This document shows, piece after piece, positions 27,302-37,401 of a stretch of 64,000 nt of DNA (within the stretch, counting starts at the first letter, position 1; each line of letters begins with the position of its first letter). The notes below the pieces were generated by a model that saw only the letters and a program-made list of their open reading frames with translations, did not search any database and was not told the origin of the DNA. This DNA is from Peptoclostridium sp. (GTDB lineage: Bacteria > Bacillota > Clostridia > Peptostreptococcales > Peptostreptococcaceae), in contig NZ_WXFG01000016.1 of NCBI RefSeq assembly GCF_009881055.1, positions 62,001-126,000 on the forward strand. The letters are read 5' to 3'. The position numbers and the translations under genes are program-made.

Positions 27302-27859
27302 ATGAGCCTGGAACTTATCAATGAACTAAAAGAAAAGATGGAAAAAACTATTTCTGTTTTCAAGGAGGACCTTTCAGTAATAAGAGCGGGAAGGGCTAAT
27401 CCCAAGATGCTTGACAAAATAATAGTAGACTATTACGGAACTCCGACTCCCCTAAAGCAAATGGCCGGCGTGTCAACGCCTGAACCAAGGGCTATACTTA
27501 TACAGCCGTGGGATGCTACTGCTGTGAGGGACATCGAAAAAGCCATAATGAATTCTGACCTTGGATTCAATCCTACAAACGACGGCAAAACCATAAGAAT
27601 ATCAGTGCCGCAGCTTACCGAAGAAAGAAGAAAAGAGCTTGTAAAGCTTGTTGGAAAAACAGGAGAAAGCGCCAAGGTTGCCATAAGAAACGAGCGAAGA
27701 AACGCCAATGAGAAAGTAAAAAAAATGGAAAAAAACGGCGAAATAGCTGAAGATGAATCAAAAAGAGCTCAGGACGAAATACAGAAGATAACTGATGCTC
27801 ACGTAAAGCTCATAGACGAACTTTCTGACAAGAAGGAACAGGAAATAATGGAGGTATAA
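27302..27859 (+). CDS. frr: Ribosome recycling factor
   Basis: A 185-residue RRF with signatures LSVIRAGRANPKMLDKI, the hinge VDYYGTPTPL and the C-terminal RRNANEKVKKMEKNGEI and DELSDKKEQEIMEV. It splits post-termination ribosomes with EF-G. The start follows GAGGAGG, and the pyrH-frr order is conserved across bacteria. Confidence 0.97.
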   Translation: MSLELINELKEKMEKTISVFKEDLSVIRAGRANPKMLDKIIVDYYGTPTPLKQMAGVSTPEPRAILIQPWDATAVRDIEKAIMNSDLGFNPTNDGKTIRISVPQLTEERRKELVKLVGKTGESAKVAIRNERRNANEKVKKMEKNGEIAEDESKRAQDEIQKITDAHVKLIDELSDKKEQEIMEV

Positions 27860-27865
27860 TTTAAA

Positions 27866-28069
27866 TTGGACATGCCTTCAATGCTTCTTGGGATGGAAAT
27901 GGAAGATGCAAAGCATATTCTTGAAGTAAATAAGATAGAATATGAAGTCAATAAAATACAAGGCAGAAAGGATGCCGCTATTTTGACTGAGCCTCGCATA
28001 ATAAGAGTGCTTGAATCAAAGTGCGGCAAGCTGGAATTAACAATTACGCATTTTTCCAGTCCGCTTTAA
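27866..28069 (+). CDS. Small conserved-looking protein between frr and uppS
   Basis: A 67-residue protein of unknown function. The start is TTG 27866, 10 bases after GGAGGT. The sequence reads as helix (EMEDAKHILEVNKIEYEV), a positively charged turn (IQGRKD), then strands with RIIRVLESKCGKLELTITHF. The helix-then-strand order with a hydrophobic helix face recalls half of a PASTA-type domain, but this is only a visual resemblance. The spacing, ribosome site and codon use support translation. Its stop lies in the loop of a long hairpin. Confidence 0.7.
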   Translation: MDMPSMLLGMEMEDAKHILEVNKIEYEVNKIQGRKDAAILTEPRIIRVLESKCGKLELTITHFSSPL

Positions 28070-28085
28070 GGGCTGGAGGATGCGT
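28046..28085 (+). other. Long intercistronic hairpin before uppS
   Basis: A stem of about 16 pairs with one bulged T, pairing ACGCATTTT-CCAGTCC (28046-28062) with GGGCTGGAGGATGCGT (28070-28085), several pairs being G-T. The loop GCTTTAA carries the stop codon of the 67-residue ORF. Only a weak T-rich run follows, so RNA processing or partial termination before uppS is possible. Confidence 0.5.
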
Positions 28086-28113
28086 TTAATATGTTTGGAA
28101 GGAAAGATATGCT

Positions 28114-28848
28114 ATGCTTGATTTGAACATAGAGACTCTTAAAAAAGCAAAGGTGCCAAAGCATGTGGCGATAATAATGGACGGAAATGGAAGATGGGCC
28201 AGGCAGAAGCTTAAGGAAAGAACTTTCGGCCACAGAGCGGGAGTCGAGGCGATAGAAGAGGCGATAAGAGCATGCACAAATCTTGGAATCAGCCACCTCA
28301 CCCTGTATGCGTTTTCGACCGAAAACTGGAAAAGGCCTAAGACCGAGGTTACGCTCCTTATGAAACTTCTCGTTGAGTATCTGAAGAAGGAAACACCGAG
28401 ACTTTTGTCGGAAGGTGTGAGACTCAATGTAATAGGAGATATCGAAGAACTTCCATCAGAAGCGAAAAAAGAGCTTGAACGTTCAATCGATATGACCAAA
28501 GAGAATACTCAGCTTGTTTTGTCGTTGGCGTTAAACTACGGATGCAGAAATGACATGAAAAATGCCGTTTCAAAGATAGCCAGAGATTGCTGTAGTGGAG
28601 CAATAAACATTTCAGATATAGATGAAGGCATGATTGCATCATATTTGTCTACAGGGGATTTGCCGGATCCCGACCTTCTCATAAGAACAGGCGGAGAACA
28701 GCGTCTTAGCAATTTCCTGCTGTGGGAGAGTGCTTATGCAGAACTTTACTTTACAGATATATTTTGGCCTGATTTCAAAGAGATCACTCTTTATGAGGCG
28801 GTCGAAGACTACCAAAACAGGGAGAGAAGATTCGGAGGCCTAAAATAG
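28114..28848 (+). CDS. uppS: Undecaprenyl diphosphate synthase
   Basis: A 244-residue cis-prenyltransferase. The catalytic block HVAIIMDGNGRWARQ (Asp about 27, residues GNGRWA) is followed by GHRAGVEAIEEAI, LTLYAFSTENWKRP and the C-terminal LLIRTGGEQRLSNFLLWE. It builds the C55 lipid carrier for peptidoglycan from farnesyl diphosphate. The start is ATG 28114 after GGAAGGAAAG. cdsA follows after 10 bases. Confidence 0.96.
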   Translation: MLDLNIETLKKAKVPKHVAIIMDGNGRWARQKLKERTFGHRAGVEAIEEAIRACTNLGISHLTLYAFSTENWKRPKTEVTLLMKLLVEYLKKETPRLLSEGVRLNVIGDIEELPSEAKKELERSIDMTKENTQLVLSLALNYGCRNDMKNAVSKIARDCCSGAINISDIDEGMIASYLSTGDLPDPDLLIRTGGEQRLSNFLLWESAYAELYFTDIFWPDFKEITLYEAVEDYQNRERRFGGLK

Positions 28849-28858
28849 GAGCGATTAC

Positions 28859-29635
28859 ATGTTAAAGAGAATACTGTCTTCTTTACTTCTTTTGCCTCTT
28901 TTGTTTTTTGTTGCCATAAAAGGGGGAGCCTATCTTAGTGTTAGCGTTGCAATAGTTTCCATGCTGGCACTTTTTGAGTTTTACAATGCTTTCAAGCATC
29001 ACAATACTAATCCGATAAAGCTGTTCGGATACTTGCTGAGCGCAGTTTTCTTCTTTTCGGTATATTATAATGTGGACTTCCTATATCTAAACGCCGCTGT
29101 TTTCTTTTTTCTTATTCTGTCGACGGTGCCTCTCATATTCGGCAAAATAGGCTTCATGGATATACTAATCACCTTCTTTGGGACTATATATATATCGGGA
29201 GCACTCGGCCATATAATAATAACAAGGCAAGAATTGGGGTCCGAAATATTGTGGTACATATTCCTGGCTGCGTGGATAACCGACACGTTTGCATATTTCA
29301 GCGGTTATTTTTTTGGGAGGCACAAGCTTATACCTAAAGTAAGCCCTAAGAAGACAGTTGAAGGAAGTATAGGAGGAACTGTGGGAAGCATTGCTGTATG
29401 CGCTATATACGGCCATTTTGTAGGTGTTGAAATGTTTGACTCGATAGTAATTGGGGCTTTGGGCAGCGTTGTGGCTCAGCTGGGTGATTTGTTCGCCTCC
29501 TCGATAAAAAGATATATAGGAATAAAGGACTATGGACACATAATACCAGGCCATGGCGGTATGCTGGACAGGTTTGACAGCATACTATTCACCGCTCCGT
29601 TCGTATATTATTATGCCAGCATTTTCATAAAGTAA
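28859..29635 (+). CDS. cdsA: Phosphatidate cytidylyltransferase
   Basis: A 258-residue membrane enzyme with about seven hydrophobic segments. It has WITDTFAYFSGYFFGRHKL, the SPKKTVEGSIGG motif and the C-terminal signature IKDYGHIIPGHGGMLDRFDS. It makes CDP-diacylglycerol, the precursor used by PgsA encoded later in the window. It starts after GGAGCGATTAC. Confidence 0.96.
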   Translation: MLKRILSSLLLLPLLFFVAIKGGAYLSVSVAIVSMLALFEFYNAFKHHNTNPIKLFGYLLSAVFFFSVYYNVDFLYLNAAVFFFLILSTVPLIFGKIGFMDILITFFGTIYISGALGHIIITRQELGSEILWYIFLAAWITDTFAYFSGYFFGRHKLIPKVSPKKTVEGSIGGTVGSIAVCAIYGHFVGVEMFDSIVIGALGSVVAQLGDLFASSIKRYIGIKDYGHIIPGHGGMLDRFDSILFTAPFVYYYASIFIK

Positions 29636-29650
29636 AACTGCTTATAAAGT

Positions 29651-29679
29651 AGCTTCAGAAAAATTTCTGAAGCTATAAA
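29651..29679 (+). terminator. Terminator-like hairpin after cdsA
   Basis: Stem AGCTTCAGAAA with TTTCTGAAGCT separated by a short AT loop (about 29651-29675), followed by ATAAATATTTG. The T run is poor but the stem is perfect; it separates cdsA from the dxr promoter. Confidence 0.6.
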
Positions 29680-29682
29680 TAT

Positions 29683-29711
29683 TTGTATGCGATTATTAGT
29701 AATATGATAAA
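29683..29711 (+). promoter_or_regulatory. Promoter of dxr unit
   Basis: -35 TTGTAT (29683-29688) and -10 GATAAA (29706-29711), 17 bases apart, lie directly after the cdsA terminator and 63 bases before the dxr start. A TATGAT at 29703 is an alternative with a shorter spacer. Confidence 0.5.
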
Positions 29712-29773
29712 ATATGGTTGTAGAAACATTTCAAGCGTTAATATACAATTGCACCAGGAAGGAAAATAATGAC

Positions 29774-30928
29774 ATGAAAAAAATATCCATAATAGGCTCG
29801 ACGGGCTCAATTGGGAGACAGTCACTTGACGTAGTGCGAAGCAACACAGACAAATTCAAGGTTACAGCAATTTCAGGCAATGAAAACATAGAGCTGCTCT
29901 ACGAGCAGACACGTGAGTTCATGCCGGAGCTTGTGGCCATATACAGCGAAAAGCAAGCCCTTGAGTTCAAGAAAAAGATAGAGAATGATTCAAGCTTCAA
30001 GGGTGTCGAGATAATGACGGGGCTCGAAGGACTAAATGCGGTAGCAGCGGATTCAGATTCAAGCATGGTTATAACAGCAGTTGTTGGAATGATTGGACTA
30101 GTTCCGACTATCGAGGCTATAAAAAAAGGAAAGGACATAGCTCTTTCCAACAAGGAAACAATGGTTGCAGGCGGTGAGATAGTCAGCAGGCTTGGAGCAC
30201 GCATAATCCCCGTAGACAGTGAGCATTCGGCAATATTCCAATGCCTAAACGGCGAGGAAATGGAGAGCGTGGAAAAGCTGATACTTACGGCGTCAGGCGG
30301 GCCTTTTAGGGGCAGAACGAGAAAGGAGCTCCTGAAGGTCAGCAAGGCTGATGCACTGAGGCATCCAAACTGGGAAATGGGCAGAAAGATAACAATAGAT
30401 TCAGCCACACTCATGAACAAGGGGCTTGAAGTAATAGAAGCCAGATGGCTCTTTGGAATAGATGCGGACAGAATAGACGTCATAGTGCATCCGCAAAGCA
30501 TAATACATTCAATGGTGGAATTCAAGGACAAGAGCGTGATAGCCCAGATGGGCAATCCTGACATGAGGATACCCATACAGTATGCACTGACATATCCTCA
30601 AAGAAAAGAGGGCAAAGGAATAGAAAGTCTGGATCTTTTGAAGGCAGGCAGACTTACATTCGAGAAACCGGACTGTGAAACCTTTCCTTGCCTGAAGCTT
30701 GCATATGAAGCGCTTAGACTAGGAGGCACATATGCGGCCGCACTCAACGCCGCAAATGAAGTGCTTGTAGAGCAGTTTCTAAATGACATGATAGGATTTT
30801 ATGACATACCGCATTACATTGAGAAAACACTTGAAAGACACAGCTCGGCCAAAGAGCCGGGCATAGAAGACATTCTTGCGGCTGACACTTGGGCGAGAGA
30901 ATTCGTTAAGCAGCAGATTGCAATATAA
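29774..30928 (+). CDS. dxr: 1-deoxy-D-xylulose 5-phosphate reductoisomerase
   Basis: A 384-residue DXR. The NADPH-binding N-terminus is [20 protein letters not shown]; the metal/substrate site is seen in [23 protein letters not shown] and SGGPFRGR, with [16 protein letters not shown]. It makes MEP in the non-mevalonate isoprenoid pathway; ispG for a later step is two genes downstream and uppS uses the product chain. ATG 29774 is chosen since it gives the conserved N-terminus and follows AGGAAGG; the frame is open further upstream to 29714. Confidence 0.96.
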   Translation: MKKISIIGSTGSIGRQSLDVVRSNTDKFKVTAISGNENIELLYEQTREFMPELVAIYSEKQALEFKKKIENDSSFKGVEIMTGLEGLNAVAADSDSSMVITAVVGMIGLVPTIEAIKKGKDIALSNKETMVAGGEIVSRLGARIIPVDSEHSAIFQCLNGEEMESVEKLILTASGGPFRGRTRKELLKVSKADALRHPNWEMGRKITIDSATLMNKGLEVIEARWLFGIDADRIDVIVHPQSIIHSMVEFKDKSVIAQMGNPDMRIPIQYALTYPQRKEGKGIESLDLLKAGRLTFEKPDCETFPCLKLAYEALRLGGTYAAALNAANEVLVEQFLNDMIGFYDIPHYIEKTLERHSSAKEPGIEDILAADTWAREFVKQQIAI

Positions 30929-30950
30929 ATGATTATTGGAAGGTGAACAT

Positions 30951-31949
30951 ATGTCGATATTCATAGCTTTGGTGGTCTTTGGAGTGATTGTGCTGTTTCA
31001 TGAGTTCGGACATTTCATAGTTGCAAAATTATGCAAGGTAAAAGTGCACGAATTCGCAATAGGCATGGGGCCGAAAATTGCATCCATAAAAGGCAAGGAA
31101 ACAGACTACTCGATAAGGCTGCTCCCTCTCGGAGGATACGTAAAAATGCTGGGAGAGGATGAGGACTCAGAGGACGAAAGAAGCTTTGGCAAAAAAAGTG
31201 TGCTGCAGAGAATCGGCATAATAGCCGCTGGGCCAATTATGAATTTTGTTCTGGCAATACTCCTTTTCACTGTAATATTCATGGTGGTGGGAATACCTAC
31301 CACGGCCATCAAGGAGACCATGAAGGACTATCCAGCCCACAGCGCAGGGATTATAGCTGGTGACAGAATAATAGAGATAGAAGGCAAGGCAATAGAAAGC
31401 TGGAACCAGGTGACATCAATAGTAGGAAGCTCGGCTGAAAAGAGCATAGATATAAAAATTCAGCGAGAAGGCAATACTATGGAGTTTGAAGTTGTGCCGG
31501 TACTTCAGGAAGGCAGGGGTGTAATAGGCATACTTCCGGAAAGTGAAAAAAACCTTTCGCTTTCTGTCAAAAGCAGCGCAGAAAGAACAGGCTATATTCT
31601 TTCGCAAATGATGAACTTTTTCGCCACGCTCGTCACAGGCAAGGTTAATACGTCGGATGTTGTGGGCCCTGTGGGCATAATAAATGTCGTAGGCGAAGCG
31701 GCCAAGGTTGGATATTTGAATGTCATATCGCTGGCGGCTGTAATAAGCATTAACCTGGGGCTCATAAACTTGTTTCCTTTCCCGGCGCTCGATGGAAGCA
31801 GGATACTGTTTCTCGTGATAGAGCTGGTAAGAGGCAAGAAGATAGACTCGGAGAAAGAAGGCATGATACACCTTATAGGCTTTGCCCTTCTCATGCTGCT
31901 GATGCTGGTTATAACCTACAAGGACATTATAAAGCTAATAGACAAATAA
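30951..31949 (+). CDS. rseP: Site-2 protease RseP (M50 zinc metalloprotease)
   Basis: A 332-residue intramembrane metalloprotease. The zinc site HEFGH (VLFHEFGHFIVAKL, about residues 18-22) is in the first membrane segment, a PDZ domain spans about 120-200 and the second metal motif NLFPFPALDGSR (about 275) carries the Asp ligand. It cleaves anti-sigma factors or peptides within the membrane. The start ATG 30951 follows GGAAGGTG. The dxr-rseP-ispG order is conserved in Clostridia. Confidence 0.95.
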   Translation: MSIFIALVVFGVIVLFHEFGHFIVAKLCKVKVHEFAIGMGPKIASIKGKETDYSIRLLPLGGYVKMLGEDEDSEDERSFGKKSVLQRIGIIAAGPIMNFVLAILLFTVIFMVVGIPTTAIKETMKDYPAHSAGIIAGDRIIEIEGKAIESWNQVTSIVGSSAEKSIDIKIQREGNTMEFEVVPVLQEGRGVIGILPESEKNLSLSVKSSAERTGYILSQMMNFFATLVTGKVNTSDVVGPVGIINVVGEAAKVGYLNVISLAAVISINLGLINLFPFPALDGSRILFLVIELVRGKKIDSEKEGMIHLIGFALLMLLMLVITYKDIIKLIDK

Positions 31950-31964
31950 TGCGGGAGTGATATT

Positions 31965-33029
31965 ATGAAAAGGACTACAAGGGTGGTAGATTGCGGCGGA
32001 GTGAAAATAGGCGGAGGCAATCCGGTAGTCATACAGTCCATGACGAACACAAACACAGCAGACGTTAGTAGTACTGTGGAGCAGATAAGAAGGCTGGAGG
32101 AATGCGGCTGCCAGATTGCACGGGTTGCTGTGCCTGATATGGAGGCTGCAGCCAAACTTGGGGAGATAAAGAAAAACATAGGCATTCCCCTTATTGCAGA
32201 CATACACTTTGACTATAAGCTTGCCATAGAATCGATTAATCAGGGAGCGGACGGAATAAGAATAAACCCGGGAAACATAGGTTCGTTCGAGAAAATAGAC
32301 GCCATAATAGAAGCCGCCAGGGAAAAGGGCGTGAAAATAAGGATAGGCGTAAACGGAGGCTCGCTTGAGAAGGACATACTAGAAAAACATGGCAGGCCCA
32401 ACGCCCAGGCGCTTGTAGAAAGCGCCCTCAGACACGTTGAATATTTCGAAAAAAGGAATTTCACCAACCTGGTAATATCCCTCAAATCGAGCGACATAAG
32501 AACCACAATAGATGCATATGAGATGTTTTCAAATATAAAGGACTATCCATTGCACATTGGCATAACTGAATCAGGCAGCCTAAGGAGCGGGACAATAAAA
32601 TCTGCAGTCGGCATAGGTTATCTCCTGCTAAGGGGAGTAGGCGATACCATGAGGGTCTCGCTTACAGCAGACCCCTGCGAGGAAATTTACGTTGCCAAGG
32701 AGATACTAAAGGCAGCCGGACTCATGGATGAAGGCGTCAAGCTGATTTCATGCCCAACATGCGGCAGGACAAGAATCGACATGATGAGAATTGTTGAGGA
32801 GGTCGAAAGCAAGGTGCAGAGCATGGACAAGGACATAACAGTGGCAATTATGGGCTGCGCAGTAAATGGGCCAGGTGAAGCCAGGGAAGCAGACATAGGA
32901 ATAGCCGGAGGCAACGGCGAAGGACTCCTGTTTAAGAAAGGCAAGCCTGTAAGGAAAATAGAGGACGGCAAGCTTGTCGAAGAGCTTCTTAAGGAAATCG
33001 AGCAGCACGGCAAAGAGCAAGAGGAATAG
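31965..33029 (+). CDS. ispG: (E)-4-hydroxy-3-methylbut-2-enyl diphosphate synthase
   Basis: A 354-residue bacterial-type IspG. The N-terminal TIM barrel has PVVIQSMTNTNTADV and INPGNIGS. The C-terminal 4Fe-4S domain has the ligand pattern SCPTCGRTRIDM (about 264-275) and GCAVNGPGEAREADIGIAGG (about 300-319). It reduces MEcPP in the MEP pathway. polC starts 2 bases after the stop. Confidence 0.96.
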   Translation: MKRTTRVVDCGGVKIGGGNPVVIQSMTNTNTADVSSTVEQIRRLEECGCQIARVAVPDMEAAAKLGEIKKNIGIPLIADIHFDYKLAIESINQGADGIRINPGNIGSFEKIDAIIEAAREKGVKIRIGVNGGSLEKDILEKHGRPNAQALVESALRHVEYFEKRNFTNLVISLKSSDIRTTIDAYEMFSNIKDYPLHIGITESGSLRSGTIKSAVGIGYLLLRGVGDTMRVSLTADPCEEIYVAKEILKAAGLMDEGVKLISCPTCGRTRIDMMRIVEEVESKVQSMDKDITVAIMGCAVNGPGEAREADIGIAGGNGEGLLFKKGKPVRKIEDGKLVEELLKEIEQHGKEQEE

Positions 33030-33031
33030 GT

Positions 33032-36000
33032 ATGGAAACAGCAAGAGAATACGTTAAAAAAATAGGAATAGACTTGCAAGAATTGCATCCTTCAATCGGG
33101 GATGCTTTTTTGTCCAAGGCGGTATATTTCAGAGAAGAGAAAGCTCTAGATATCCATTTGGAGCCGCAGGAGGTCATAGGTGCAGCGGAGCTTTCAAAGC
33201 TCCAGCAGCATATAAAATCAAAGCTGGATTGGCTTGAGCGAGTAAGGATAAAGGTTTTCTACAGATGTTTTGCCACAGATTGCTCGGATAAGGATTTCAG
33301 ACAATATATTGAGAATCTGGCCTACTATATTAACTGCCAGCTCAGGTCACTAAACTGCAAACCCGAGGATATAGAATGGGACAGAACTCGCGAAAAGCTG
33401 GACATCGCAGTATCAAACCAATTCATGCTGGATGTTGTAGGTAAAAAAAGGCTACAGCAGCAGCTGGGATGTCTCGTTGCGGAGCAGACTGGCATATATT
33501 CTGATGTCGAGTTTGTTGCACAGTTCAACAATATGGATTCGAGAGCTGAAAAAATGGCAGCTCAAAAAGAAGAAGAAGCCCAAGAGATAGCTAAAATGAA
33601 ACTTTCACAAACAGCTGAGCCCGCAAGGAAAGAAAGGAGCTCGGGCGCTGCGCAGACAAAGCAGGAAGGCGGTTTGAATTCAGCGCTAATACTTGGCAAG
33701 AAGATAAGCGGAGAGGCCTTAAAGATTTCGGAGCTGCGCATAGAAGGTGGAGCATCAGTAATTGAAGGTACGGTGTTCAATACGGACTCGCGCGAGTTGA
33801 AAAACGGGAAAAGGCTGCTTATATTTTCGGTGACCGACTATACAAGCTCGGTAACCTGTAAGGCTTTTCTTTCGGAAAAACAAAAGGATGCGGTATCAGA
33901 TGAGGTCAAAAAAGGATCCTTCCTCAGGATAAGGGGCGAGGCTGTATACGACTCGTACAGCAAAGAAATGGCATTCAATGCAAGCGACATTGAAAAGTCA
34001 AAGCCCGTGGAAAAAAGTGACGACGCACCTGTAAAGAGGGTGGAGCTTCATGCACACACGCAGATGTCGGCTATGGACGCTGTGGTGCCAGTCGGAGATA
34101 TAATTAAGCGGGCTGCAAGCTGGGGACATAAGGCAGTGGCCATTACAGACCATGGGGTGGCGCAGGCTTTTCCTGATGCCATGAGCGCAGCGCAAAAATG
34201 CGGAATAAAGGTCATATACGGCGTTGAAGGATATCTTGTCAACGACAACATACCGCTTATAAGCCAGCCCAACAGTCTCCCGCTTTCTCAGGAATTTGTG
34301 GTGTTCGATGTTGAGACCACCGGCCTTTCTAATACGAATGACAGAATAACTGAGATAGGGGCTGTTAAGATAAGGAATTTTGAAATAGTAGACAGGTTCA
34401 GCTGTTTTGTAAATCCCGAAAGGGACATACCGCTCAAGATACAGGAGCTAACCGGAATATCGGCGGAAATGGTAAAGGATGCGCCTACAATCGACCAGGC
34501 GCTGCCAGATTTTTTAAGCTTTGCAAAGGACAGCGTTCTTGTGGCTCACAATGCCGATTTTGATATGGGTTTTGTAAGGGAGAGCTGCAAGAGGATAGGG
34601 CTGGAATTTGGAAGTCTCTATGTGGATACGCTGAGGCTGGCCAAGGCACTCCTGCCACAGCTCAAACGCTACAAGCTTGACGTTATAGCCAAGAATATGG
34701 GGGTATCGCTCAATAACCACCACAGGGCTGTAGATGATGCAGAGGCTACTGCCAGGATATACCTTAAGTTTTTGGAAGAACTCAAAAAGCAGGGCATTCA
34801 AAGGTTGGATGAGGTCAACTTCCATTTCAAACAGGCCGACTATAAAAAGCTCAACACATACCATGTGACTATACTGGTAAAAAACCAGGAGGGGCTCAAG
34901 AACCTTTACAAGCTAATTTCCAAATCGCATATTGACTATTTCTACAAGCGCCCCAGAATTCCAAAGACACTGCTCACAAAATACAGAGAAGGGCTGCTGG
35001 TTGGCAGCGCATGCGAGGCAGGCGAGCTGTACCAGGCGGTGCTGCGAAACGCAGACGAAGGCGAACTAAGGCCTATAGCAGAGTTTTACGACTACTATGA
35101 GATTATGCCCATTGAAAACAACAGCTTCATGGTTGAAAAGGGCATTGTATCAGGACATGGCGAGCTGGAGGACATAAACCGCAGGATAATTGAAATCGGC
35201 GAAAGGACCGGCAAACTCGTAGTAGCCACTGGAGACGTACATTACCTCGACGAGCACGAAGCCATGTACAGGAACATACTGCAGCACAGCCAGGGCTACG
35301 GTGACAATAATGACACAAATCCTCTGTATTTCAAGACCACAGACGAGATGCTCGCAGATTTTGAATATCTCGGAGCCGAGCTTGCAAGCAGGGTGGTCAT
35401 TGAGAACACAAACAGGATTGCAGACATGGTGGATGAGGTAAAGGCGATTCCCGACGAGACGTTCCCACCGCGTATAGAGGGGGCCGACGAGGACCTGAGG
35501 AATATGTGCTATGAAAAGGCATGTTCAATATATGGCAATCCACTTCCGGAGATAGTAGAAAAAAGGCTCGAGCGCGAGCTCAAATCCATAATAAGCAACG
35601 GCTATGCAGTAATGTATATCATAGCCCAGAAGCTGGTGACAAAATCGCTGGAAGACGGCTATCTGGTAGGGTCGAGGGGATCCGTGGGTTCTTCACTGGC
35701 GGCGACGATGAGCGACATAACAGAGGTCAATCCGCTGCCTCCACATTATGTATGCAGCAGTTGCAAGAATTCTGAGTTCATAACGGACGGAAGCTACGGC
35801 TCGGGTGCGGACCTTCCTGACAAGGACTGCCCTAAATGCGGCGCCAGATACCTAAAGGACGGGCATGACATACCCTTTGAAGTTTTTCTGGGCTTTGAAG
35901 GCGACAAGGAGCCGGACATAGACCTTAACTTTGCCGGAGAGTATCAAGCCACAGCTCATAAGTACACAGAGGTGCTATTTGGCAAGGGCTATGTGTACAA

Positions 36001-37333
36001 GGCCGGAACAATAGGCACAATAGCTGACAAGACTGCCTACGGCTTTGTCAAAAAGTATGTGGAGGAAAACAATATCACATGTACAAGCGCCGAGATAGAA
36101 AGGCTCTCAGGCGGCTGCACGGGCATAAAGAGGACATCTGGGCAGCACCCGGGAGGAATAATGGTTGTGCCGGATTACAAGGAAATATACGATTTTTGCC
36201 CTATACAGTATCCGGCAAATGATCCCGATTCCGGGGTGATAACTACGCATTTTGATTATCATGCCATCAGCGGAAGGCTTCTGAAACTAGACATACTCGG
36301 CCACGATACCCCTACAATAATAAAAATGCTAGAGGAGCTGACAGGGCTTGACGCCACAAAGATTCCTCTGGATGACGCGGAGACGATGAGCCTTTTCAGC
36401 GCGACAACAGCCGTAGGGGTATCTCAGGAGGTGCTGAATTCCACTGTGGCGACTTTTGCGGTGCCGGAGTTTGGCACAAAGTTTGTAAGGCAGATGCTTG
36501 TGGATACTATGCCGACGACATTTGCAGAACTAGTGAGGATATCGGGTCTTTCGCACGGTACTGACGTATGGCTAAACAATGCGCAGGAATACGTGCGTAA
36601 GGGGGTTGCCGAGCTCAAGGAAGTAATATCAACAAGGGACGACATTATGAACTACCTGATTCTTAAGGGAGTGCCGCCAAAGCAGTCGTTCAAGATAATG
36701 GAGAAGATAAGGAAGGGCAAGGGCCTTAACGAAGAGGACGAGGCTGAAATGAAGAAAAACAGCGTCCCGCAGTGGTATATCGATTCCTGCAACAAGATTA
36801 AATACATGTTTCCCAAGGCACATGCCGTGGCATACGTGATGATGTCATTCAGGATAGCCTACTTCAAGGTCCACTATCCAAGAGCATTTTATGCGACGTA
36901 CTTCACCACAAAGGCCGAAGACTTCGACATAACTCTCATACTTCGCGGAAAAGGAGCTATAGCAGAGCGTATGAGAGAAATAGAGAGCCTCGGCAACTCG
37001 GCCACGGCCAAGGAGAAAAATCTATACACGCTTTTGGAGGTTGTAAAAGAGATGTATCTTCGCGGCATCGAAATCCTGAATGTTGACATATACAGTTCGG
37101 ACGCCAGGAAGTTCAAGATAAAAGACGGCAAATTGCTTCCACCGCTTCTGGCACTGCCTGGACTAGGAGAAAACGCAGCTCTCAACATAGTAAGCGAGAG
37201 GGAGCAGGGCGAATTCCTTTCACTAGAGGATATGAGATACAGGACAAAGGTGTCAAAGACAGTTATAGAGCTTATGGTACAAAGCGGTTGTGCTGGTGAC
37301 ATGCCTGAGACTAACCAGCTCTCGTTGCTTTAA
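33032..37333 (+). CDS. polC: DNA polymerase III alpha subunit, PolC type
   Basis: A 1433-residue Gram-positive replicative polymerase. Order: N-terminal domains (1-210), OB fold (about 225-330), first PHP part (RVELHAHTQMSAMDAVV, about 336), inserted 3'-5' exonuclease (FVVFDVETTGLSN, about 421, to HNADFDMGF and HHRAVDDAEATARIY), second PHP part (about 600-800), then the polymerase with VGSRGSVGSSLAATM (about 878), a zinc-binding CSSCK/CPKCG pair, the active-site region PDIDLNFAGEYQ (about 959) and helix-hairpin-helix near the end. The length is full. The same operon holds ispG, an arrangement common in Clostridia. Confidence 0.97.
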   Translation: METAREYVKKIGIDLQELHPSIGDAFLSKAVYFREEKALDIHLEPQEVIGAAELSKLQQHIKSKLDWLERVRIKVFYRCFATDCSDKDFRQYIENLAYYINCQLRSLNCKPEDIEWDRTREKLDIAVSNQFMLDVVGKKRLQQQLGCLVAEQTGIYSDVEFVAQFNNMDSRAEKMAAQKEEEAQEIAKMKLSQTAEPARKERSSGAAQTKQEGGLNSALILGKKISGEALKISELRIEGGASVIEGTVFNTDSRELKNGKRLLIFSVTDYTSSVTCKAFLSEKQKDAVSDEVKKGSFLRIRGEAVYDSYSKEMAFNASDIEKSKPVEKSDDAPVKRVELHAHTQMSAMDAVVPVGDIIKRAASWGHKAVAITDHGVAQAFPDAMSAAQKCGIKVIYGVEGYLVNDNIPLISQPNSLPLSQEFVVFDVETTGLSNTNDRITEIGAVKIRNFEIVDRFSCFVNPERDIPLKIQELTGISAEMVKDAPTIDQALPDFLSFAKDSVLVAHNADFDMGFVRESCKRIGLEFGSLYVDTLRLAKALLPQLKRYKLDVIAKNMGVSLNNHHRAVDDAEATARIYLKFLEELKKQGIQRLDEVNFHFKQADYKKLNTYHVTILVKNQEGLKNLYKLISKSHIDYFYKRPRIPKTLLTKYREGLLVGSACEAGELYQAVLRNADEGELRPIAEFYDYYEIMPIENNSFMVEKGIVSGHGELEDINRRIIEIGERTGKLVVATGDVHYLDEHEAMYRNILQHSQGYGDNNDTNPLYFKTTDEMLADFEYLGAELASRVVIENTNRIADMVDEVKAIPDETFPPRIEGADEDLRNMCYEKACSIYGNPLPEIVEKRLERELKSIISNGYAVMYIIAQKLVTKSLEDGYLVGSRGSVGSSLAATMSDITEVNPLPPHYVCSSCKNSEFITDGSYGSGADLPDKDCPKCGARYLKDGHDIPFEVFLGFEGDKEPDIDLNFAGEYQATAHKYTEVLFGKGYVYKAGTIGTIADKTAYGFVKKYVEENNITCTSAEIERLSGGCTGIKRTSGQHPGGIMVVPDYKEIYDFCPIQYPANDPDSGVITTHFDYHAISGRLLKLDILGHDTPTIIKMLEELTGLDATKIPLDDAETMSLFSATTAVGVSQEVLNSTVATFAVPEFGTKFVRQMLVDTMPTTFAELVRISGLSHGTDVWLNNAQEYVRKGVAELKEVISTRDDIMNYLILKGVPPKQSFKIMEKIRKGKGLNEEDEAEMKKNSVPQWYIDSCNKIKYMFPKAHAVAYVMMSFRIAYFKVHYPRAFYATYFTTKAEDFDITLILRGKGAIAERMREIESLGNSATAKEKNLYTLLEVVKEMYLRGIEILNVDIYSSDARKFKIKDGKLLPPLLALPGLGENAALNIVSEREQGEFLSLEDMRYRTKVSKTVIELMVQSGCAGDMPETNQLSLL

Positions 37334-37337
37334 TGAT

Positions 37338-37366
37338 TTGCAATTAGAATCGTTGTGTGTTATACT
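37338..37366 (+). promoter_or_regulatory. Promoter of rimP-nusA-infB operon
   Basis: -35 TTGCAA (37338-37343) and -10 TATACT (37361-37366) with a 17-base spacer, directly after the polC stop. It gives a leader of about 85 bases before rimP. Confidence 0.8.
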
Positions 37367-37401
37367 ATCTATGGCAAAAACTATCAACTATGAATCTATT
37401 G

